From positions 20,715,250 to 20,779,249 of the forward strand of contig CM026570.1 in assembly GCA_015143295.1 (NCBI GenBank): a stretch of DNA of 64,000 nt, read 5' to 3'. The position numbers and the translations under genes are program-made. Positions 57,714 through 64,000 of this stretch are shown piece after piece; position 1 is the stretch's first letter, and each line of letters opens with the position of its first letter. The stretch is from Tetracentron sinense. Lineage: Eukaryota > Streptophyta > Magnoliopsida > Trochodendrales > Trochodendraceae. The notes under the pieces were generated by a model. It was not told the origin of the DNA. It did not search any database and saw only the letters and a program-made list of their open reading frames with translations.

Positions 57714-57727
57714 CAAAGAGGGGCAGC
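57714..57727 (+). other. Polypurine tract of Tat element B
   Basis: AAAGAGGGGCAGC directly before the 3' LTR start TGTAAGCACC at 57728. Confidence 0.85.
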
Positions 57728-58765
57728 TGTAAGCACCCCATTTTTGCACCCCCAACCCTTCTCTCAAATCCCAGGCTTCAAGGAAACCCTAACCCTAAAA
57801 TTCTAGCCTAATCCTAATCCTTAGCCATAACCCAAGCTGAAATCTATGCAAGCCAAGAATTTAACCTTGCCTCAACCAAGCCCACTACTCTAACCAACAC
57901 ACATTGTCTCACCCGAACATGCACAAGCACACACATACCAATTTGCTTGTTAGCATGTACCTAACACACACTAAGTTCACACACATACTCATGCTGTTTT
58001 TCTTAAGGAAATGTTATAAGCATGCAACTCACACACACCAATCCACTCAACTCACACATCACACACACATCATGTTTCTAGGAATGCTAGTATGTAACTA
58101 ACACACACACTAAACTCACATACACACATGCTAGCATGTAACAAACACCCACCCAAGCACACACGCACACCCATACCCAAAACCTACCTAAGCCTTGACT
58201 CATTTACCCTTTAATCATAAACTCAGAATACCAGCCCCTAGTAGCATGAAACCAATCCAAAGAACACCAAATCAGACCAAGACACCAAGCCCAAAGCTCT
58301 GAAAATTCAAAAGCTTGAATTAACAGCTAAAGTTCTCACTATCGTCTCTTTGGTGTAAAAAAACAGAATGGGCAGGCATCCTCTTTGGTGTAAAAGTCAG
58401 AATGCACAGACATCCCTGTAACCAACCCTTTGACCACCCAATCATCCCCTTTTCCCTCACCTAACCCCCTTTCAAATTACAACCATGCCGCAGATCCCAT
58501 AACTCCATAAATTCCAGCTCAGTTCTTCCTTTGGGACCAGTCCAGAAATGCCAAAAAAACCCATACGAAATCCCCTTTTCACTTTAGAAACCCTCACCCC
58601 TATTGCTCCTAAGTGATTGAGTTAAGCCTAAGGGAGGCCTAGGCTTTCCCTACATAAGGTAATTATCCTTAGATGAAGCAGACCCCTCCCATACACACAC
58701 CTTGAAGTTTTGAGGAAAGAAGGAGTAGGTTCCTCAACCCAGCCCTCATATTTTATTTTATTTTA
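57728..58765 (+). repeat. 3' LTR of Tat element B, truncated
   Basis: Collinear with 44752-47655 minus the Mutator-like insertion and the 122-bp segment. Homology stops in an AT-rich run near 58765, where copia sequence of the opposite strand begins. About 2 kb of LTR is therefore missing. Confidence 0.88.
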
Positions 58766-58769
58766 TGAG

Positions 58770-60369
58770 TGTTCTTGGGAGGATAAGTTCCTTTTGGAAC
58801 CCAAACCATGTTTGGTCCTTTTTGGTTGGTCTTGGGAGTGAATGTTCCCTTTGGGACCCAAACTTTTTTAACCATCTTCATTCCATTGAAAGTGAAAAAG
58901 GCACTAGATGGTGGGTTTACAAGACTAGTTGATTTAGTGAAAAAGTTTTGGTATTCCTTTTATTTTGCAAATGGATTATACCCAAGTCCAACCTTACCAA
59001 AGACGCATCTTTGTTAGCCCAATAGTCTTTCTAGGTTCTTTTCTCCGGTAGACAAGGTGTGAGCTATCTTAGTCAAATCTTTCAATTTAGCTTGAAGTTC
59101 TTCATACTCACAATATAAGCCATGGGATATATTTTGAAATTCTTTTAATTTTTCATTCAATATCTCATTTTCATTTGTTAGGGAGGTCTTTTCATTTTGT
59201 AAGAATTCACAAGAATTTGTAAGAATAAGAATGACTTTTTTAAAAGATTTGTTCATTGAAAAAATTCTTTTGAATTCTATATATAGCTCATCAAAAGCAT
59301 CTCTAATTTCATCATAACAAAAGGATTCATTGAGTGAAGGAGTTACCTCATCCTCATTGGCCATGAGGCACAAGTTGGCCATTTCTTCATCGCTAGAAGC
59401 TTCCGAGCCGTTTTCCTTGGAATCATTCCATGTAGCTTTCATAGCCTTTTTTCGGAACCTCTTACTTTTCTTGAGTTGAGAATACTCCGTCTTGATGTGT
59501 CCCGGCTTTTTGCACTCATAACAAATGATCGGCTCTTTCTTGATTGCTTCACCTTTGAATACCTCCTTGGTGACTTCTTTCTTGTAAGACTTCTTCTTGA
59601 AATTCCTTTTGTTTTTAAGGAACCTCTTCAATTTTCTAGCCATAAGGGCAATGTCTTCATCTTCATCGCTTTCTTCTTCTTCACTCTCTTCTTGATGAGA
59701 AGATTTTAGAGCAAGTCCTTTCTTGAGCTTGGGCTCATCTTCTTGATGCCCTTTCATGATTACTTCATAAGTCATCAATGACCTTAGAAGCTCATCCATT
59801 TAGACCTTGGTCAAGTCATTCGCTTATTGAATGACTGTCACTTTGGGAGATCATTCCCTTGGTAATGAACGAAGCACCTTCTTACATTTTCTGCACTAGA
59901 GTAAACTTTACCAAGTGCTTTTAGTCCGTTCAAAATGTTAATAAATCTAGTGAACATTTCACTAATTGATTTATCTTTTTCCATTTTGAAAAGTTCATAT
60001 TTGTGAATCAACTTACTGATTTTTTTCTTCCTTAACTTGGTTGGTTCCTTCATATGTAACTTGAAGTTTATCCCATATTTCCTTGGCCGAATCACATCTT
60101 GAGACTCTATTAAAATCTTAGCATTTATCTAAATGAGTTTAATATCAACCTCATTCTACTCTTCCTCAACTTTAGGAATTCTAACATCATTAACCAATTT
60201 TATGGGAAGATGTGGACCTTTGACTATGACTCTCCAGCATTCATAGTCAAGAGCTTGGATGTAGAGCATCATCCGGGTTTTCCAATAGTTGTAGTTTTCT
60301 CCATTAACCAATGGAGGACGAGTGGTCGATTAGCATTCTCCTAAGGTAGTAGCAAAAATGTTTGCCATT
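58770..60369 (-). pseudogene. Copia element C gag (UBN2 type)
   Basis: Read on the minus strand: a start near 60369 (MANIFATT), PPLVNGENYNYWKTRM, the UBN2 core HKYELFKMEKDKSISEMFTR, FINILNGLKALGKVY, a frame break with stops (59800-59840), then a 261-codon stretch (59014-59799) with DELLRSLMTYEV, an acidic run, the zinc knuckle CYECKKPGHIKTEY whose last Cys is Tyr, and a coiled-coil-like tail. Past the stop, relics of the GLGYNP and VWVPKGT motifs reach to about 58775. Gag packages the element RNA. Protease, integrase and polymerase are missing because Tat element B abuts here. Confidence 0.85.
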
Positions 60370-60420
60370 AAAAGTCTTTAACTCTAAGATGATTAAATTT
60401 GAATAGCAAGATCAGTACTA

Positions 60421-60435
60421 GGCTTTGATACCAAT
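60421..60435 (-). other. Primer binding site of copia element C
   Basis: On the minus strand TTGGTATCAAAGCC, one change from the standard initiator-Met site, directly after the LTR end (CTGGACAACA). Confidence 0.75.
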
Positions 60436-61330
60436 TGTTGTCCAGTTAATGAACCCTAGAGGGGGGTGATTAGGGTCAATGATAATTTAAAATTTTTCTA
60501 AGTGATTTAAGCGGAATTTAAATGAATTAACAAAAATGCTACAATGAATAAATAAGTTAAACAGAGAGAGAGAGAGAAAGAGAAATAAAAAGATACCACA
60601 CACGAGATTGATATCGGAGTTCAGCAACTTGCCTACGTCCCCGCCTTTAAGCTTAGGATTTTCATACGATTCCACTGATCATACTCTTCTTTACGGGCAA
60701 AGAGTAAGCCTTTACAATCCTTCTTCACGGGTGAGGATTACACTTTTTACAATCATTTTCTTAGGCTCAGGATAAAACCTCTTCAAGAGAGTGCCTCTCT
60801 TGGCTTCAGGAAGAACTCTTCTTCATTGGTGCAAGAATCCTAGATTCTTGACTAAGCTTTTTACAATGAGTGGTTAGATGATTAATCCGAAATTGCATGC
60901 TCCTTGATGAGCTAGATAAGACTGAAAAGCAAAGCTAATAATCTCTCAAAGATGATTAGAATTGAATGCTCAAACACACCGGGATTGAGATTCTAGGTTT
61001 TCAATGAAAAACAGAGTATTGAATGCTAGAACAGATTGGATAATCAATGAATCAATGAATAGTGTTAGATCTTTATTGTTTGTTCATAAAGAAGCTCTAT
61101 TTGTAGTTGAGCAAACAATTTGATCGTTATGGAAACATTAAATGCGAAATAGCCGTTGAAAAACTAGCTGTTATGTTCAGTTCCCATAAGCACTCGTTGA
61201 CAAGTGATGAAGAGTTATCGACAAGTGGGGAGACAGTGCTCAAACTTGAGCTACTGTTTAGGCCACTCGTCGACGAGCCACTTGAACTGGTCGACGAGGT
61301 ATGGAGAAGAAGAGAAGTGAGAATTCACAT
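60436..61330 (-). repeat. 5' LTR of copia element C, partial
   Basis: Resembles the solo LTR at 16978-18390 over its transcribed half (start TGTTGTCCAG on plus; shared GTGCAAGAATCCTAGATTCT and TCTCAAA(G/A)). On the minus strand a TATA-like ACAAATAGAG (about 61094-61105) follows an array of CTCGTCGACGAG-like motifs (61188-61305). The outer half present in the other LTR is not seen past about 61330-61400, so the LTR is truncated. It includes a short GA microsatellite (60557-60574). Confidence 0.7.
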
Positions 61331-61489
61331 CTAAATCTCCAAAAATAACAACAAAATCCTCCTAAAGTTCATCTTAGGAGGTGAGAATTGGAAGTCGAGC
61401 ATTTGAAATCCAAAAGGAGATTTTATAGATGCTTAATGGGCACTGAAGAGGGGGTTTCTAAAAACAATTTGGACACCCAGCTAAATCTA

Positions 61490-61650
61490 GAAACCTATAG
61501 TTGGCGGTAGTTACTCTACCACCATTGCCAACATGCAGTTCATCTAATAAAGGGTTGGTGGTAATTGATCCACTGATATCCTAAAAATTGTTGTAAAAAA
61601 TGTCTAGTGCTAGAATAACTACCACCAGTTTTGAAAAGAATAGCTAATTC
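61490..61650. repeat. Tat LTR-like scrap with hairpin words
   Basis: Contains GGCGGTAGTTACTCTACCACC, GGTGGTAATTGATCCAC and AACTACCACCAG, the same hairpin words that recur in Tat LTRs at 12226-14908 and 15634-19796. Too short to place. Confidence 0.4.
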
Positions 61651-61815
61651 TAAAGGATTCCACAAAAATAAAATTAAGAAGAATCCTATCTAGAGAATTA
61701 CAGACATCAACTATTCAGCCCTATTTGAAATTTACTTCCTAACATCCTATGTCATAGCAGATAAGGGCTCACAAGCACTGCTGAAGCCCACGATGTGAGG
61801 CTAAACCTCTCATCT

Positions 61816-62026
61816 TTTTTGGTTAAACACAATAACACACACACCCAAAAATACACACCCCAGACCACAAGGCCATTGCACCCACACACTCTCTCAAAAA
61901 GAGAGCGAAGTGGGGCATTTTGAGAGTGTGTGTGGGTGCAATGGCCATGTGGCCTGGGGCGGGTTAGTGTGTGTGTTGGGTGTGCGTGTTGAGTATAGTG
62001 TGTCTTGTTGTGTTTAACAAAAAAAT
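61816..62026. mobile_element. Foldback (long hairpin) element
   Basis: The left arm (about 61816-61898) and right arm (about 61915-62026) are inverted: GGTTAAACACAA outside and GGCCATTGCACCCACACACT / AGTGTGTGTGGGTGCAATGG inside, with only a short loop (GAGAGCGAAGTGGGGC). The inner 35 bp pair almost perfectly; the outer part is a diverged AC/GT-rich stretch. Probably a MITE. The open frame at 61752-62039 is a by-product. Confidence 0.75.
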
Positions 62027-62039
62027 TGTCATAGCACAT

Positions 62040-62870
62040 ATATAGAAACTTAAAATTCAGAAAAACTGAATAAATAAATCAAATGGGGCTTTACTATCAA
62101 ACCTTCATAATGCATCTATGTATATTGTAGTTTGCAATCTAATCAAAGTATCCCTTGGAGCTCCCATCTTTGAAATTTCTTCACAAAATAAATAAACAAA
62201 TTGAAAAATGAGCTTCCACAACCCCGGATATAGAAAAGTATGACTCAGAAGTCCATTAAACCTTAAAAAACATAAACAAACTAGGGGAAAAAGTAGAGAA
62301 AAATCACTTTAACCAAAGAATGCATGAAAAAAAAAAAAACTAAAAATAATCAAATATAAATCTAGACCTTTATTCAAGCTTAGCTGAGCCCATCTTGAAC
62401 ATGCTTGAGCTTTATTCAAGCTCGGATATTCAGGCTCAAACTCGGCATGAACAAACCTGACCCAAATCCAAGCTTAGTTTAGGTTAGCTCAAGCTTGATT
62501 TGCAGGGTTGTTTTAGTCAACTTCACATGATTTTAATAAAAATATTTATTATTAAATTTATAATACAGGAAAATACACAAAATTAATACATTCATACACA
62601 AATATAAGATTTGAGGAAAGTCTAGATCTAGATAGCAAAGAGTTATGGTGAGGGTTTCCTTTAATTTCTCAACTTTTTTTGTTATTATTTGATCCTACAT
62701 TTATTTATTATAAGTTATGATCAAGAAAGGTAACATATATATATATATATATATGGTGAGTATTTAAGAGGGGAAGCATCCACCAAACAAATACTGGCTT
62801 GAGCCCAACTTGTTAAACATTCCAACTCAAATAAAAGTTTGGCGTGATTCGTTTGAACCTAAAATGCCAC
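62040..62870. other. Intergenic DNA, no gene seen
   Basis: AT-rich. Holds a stretch rich in AAGCTTGAGCT-like words (62370-62500), similar to ends of some plant hAT elements, and a (TA)n microsatellite at about 62732-62753. No coding potential. Confidence 0.55.
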
Positions 62871-63031
62871 CTTCTTCCCAATCACCCATAGCCTATTAAG
62901 CAATTTTTTATCCCACCAAAACTCGGTCCATACATAGGCCACTTGAGAGTCGAGGTAACTTTCTTCCCCATCACCCATAACCTAATTAAACAATTTTTGA
63001 TCCCACCCAAACTCGGTCCATACATAGGCAA
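62871..63031. repeat. 89-bp tandem duplication
   Basis: TTCTTCCCCATCACCCATA occurs near 62872 (one difference) and 62961. Both copies continue to AACTCGGTCCATACATAGGC. Two units with about 10 percent difference; non-coding. Confidence 0.85.
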
Positions 63032-63448
63032 TCTCCTATTCCTGGGAGAGTCCGACCATGAAGGACCGTTTCAACTACAGCAACAACTTCACTACTATAG
63101 CCAATGGTCAGATGTATCTAAAATCCCATTTGAAAATCTTTCTCTAGTTTTTTCAGAAAAAATGGGGTTAAGTGTATTGTTGTTGTGAGAAAATCTGCGT
63201 TCACAATTCCACCAGGCAGTGTAAATAGAGCAATCAGTACACCCGGCAATCATTTTATGTTTTGAAGAATAAGTAGCTTCTAATGGCATTATATACATTA
63301 TACATTTTGTTTTGTGTTAGGTTGAGAGAGCTTCAAGCTTGCAAAACCAAACCAGAGTCAAAATCTGAGGACTCCCTTTACAATAATACAAGAGAGTTCC
63401 ACTCGATCACCACAGCTTTCTAAATTACACAACATTGTCTTCCCCTAA

Positions 63449-64000
63449 TCAGTTCTCCGTTAGGGTATAAATACTATCCACGAATCTTTCCACATCCCAG
63501 AGAAAGGAACCAAAAGCAACAGCCTCCAATACTAACCTCTTCATGTTTGGAAATGTGATGGCAATCACCACATCAGTCTTGTGCGAACCCGTCTTCTCAT
63601 CCCCAAAGAGCTCCCAACTGTGCATCTCAATCAGATTCACAGCCTCCCGCGATTTCAGTTTTGCACATCTCTGCAACGTATCGGGGTCGAACCCCATCAC
63701 GTAATGCCTCAGTTTCGATCCTTCACATAATGAGGTGGATCCTATGTTGGTTGAGCATCCAAGAACAGCGGCATTCTTCGGCCCGACCGGGCAGAAGTTC
63801 GGAAGCGGAAGGTGTATCCCTTGGCCAAGAGGGAGGTCTTGGTGGGTCTGAGCTAGACCCAATTCCAGGTGATGCCTCAAGCAAGCAGACTTCAGGAAGT
63901 AGCCATACATGATAGAGGCAGCATAGACTCGGCCAAGCTGAAATCTATGGATCCGAGTCGAGGCCCAATTGTTTGTGACATTAGATTTCCCCCTCCAACT
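63449..64000 (-). CDS. DUF760 protein, UV-B-induced protein At3g17800-like (3' part, runs off the window)
   Basis: On the minus strand the frame is open from the right edge region (in frame with RFQLGRVYAASIMYGYFLKS near 63900-63950) to a stop at 63449. The pattern RFQLGxVYAASIMYGYFL, then LRHYVMGFDPDTLQRCAKLK, SREAVNLIE, ALFG-like ELFGDEK and MKRLVLEAVAFGSFLWDVE is the DUF760 family known from Arabidopsis At3g17800, a plastid-targeted protein reported as UV-B responsive. Its biochemical role is unknown. The N-terminus with the transit peptide, and probably earlier exons, lie beyond 64000. An ATG at 63910 is internal to the conserved block and is unlikely to be the start. The motif order is intact to the C-terminus and no stop is seen, so it is probably a live gene. 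Confidence 0.75.
   Translation of the reverse strand, partial: SWRGKSNVTNNWASTRIHRFQLGRVYAASIMYGYFLKSACLRHHLELGLAQTHQDLPLGQGIHLPLPNFCPVGPKNAAVLGCSTNIGSTSLCEGSKLRHYVMGFDPDTLQRCAKLKSREAVNLIEMHSWELFGDEKTGSHKTDVVIAITFPNMKRLVLEAVAFGSFLWDVERFVDSIYTLTEN

Larger units (their letters stand above)
44752..58765 (+). mobile_element. Tat-type element B, apparently without pol
   Basis: Plus-strand element: 5' LTR 44752-49678 (swollen by a Mutator-like insertion), primer binding site, leader with a copia solo LTR, gag (52698-54420), a long non-coding stretch with a tandem array (56440-57170), polypurine tract and a truncated 3' LTR (57728-58765). I found no protease, reverse transcriptase, RNase H or integrase motif between gag and the 3' LTR, so it probably relied on another Tat element for mobility. 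No 5-bp target duplication can be checked because the 3' LTR end is missing. Confidence 0.82.

Overview
The window is plant nuclear DNA from an angiosperm; the lineage cannot be fixed from the sequence. The signs are a plant small-molecule O-methyltransferase (OMT) gene with a GT-AG intron, plant-type Ty1/copia and Ty3/gypsy (Tat/Ogre and Tekay/Del) retrotransposons, a Mutator-type element, palindromic MITEs, AT-rich introns and a plastid-type DUF760 gene at the right edge. No rRNA, tRNA, CRISPR or bacterial-style operon was seen. Most open frames are repeat or transposon remnants; only two host loci look intact.

Layout. 1-2.47 kb is AT-rich intergenic DNA with a worn copia scrap. 2.47-8.0 kb holds an intact two-exon OMT gene (250 + 101 codons) with a 4.1 kb intron that contains two members of a palindromic MITE family and a probable copia LTR; a third MITE lies just upstream of its TATA box. 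8.5-43.0 kb is a second, dead OMT copy. Its first codons are at 8.7 kb, the end of its exon 1 is at 40.3 kb and its damaged exon 2 is at 42.7 kb. A retrotransposon nest of about 31 kb splits it: a Tekay-type LTR plus gag stub, a stranded Tat LTR, a copia LTR fragment, a nearly complete but decayed minus-strand Tat/Ogre element (15.6-34.4 kb, carrying a copia solo LTR in its 3' LTR), and an RE-type copia element (34.4-40.3 kb) split by a Tat solo LTR. 43.4-44.5 kb has a LINE reverse-transcriptase tail fused to a Tekay gag fragment. 44.75-58.77 kb is a plus-strand, apparently pol-less Tat element. Its 5' LTR carries a 1.74 kb Mutator-like element with 9-bp target duplications, and its leader carries a copia solo LTR with 5-bp duplications. 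58.8-61.3 kb is a minus-strand copia gag with part of its LTR. 61.3-63.4 kb holds a Tat-like scrap, a foldback element and a small tandem duplication. 63.45-64.0 kb is the 3' part of a DUF760 (UV-B-induced protein At3g17800-like) gene on the minus strand.

How it works together. This is a small OMT duplication in which one copy survived, although its promoter and intron collected transposons, and the other was destroyed. The most unusual signals are structural. Four unrelated LTRs each carry their own array of short near-palindromic motifs at the same place, about 45-320 bp upstream of the putative LTR TATA box. Tat LTRs carry repeated GGCGGTAAT/ATTACCGCC hairpins that also appear to be deletion breakpoints. 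Both Tat elements carry different tandem arrays between the coding region and the polypurine tract.
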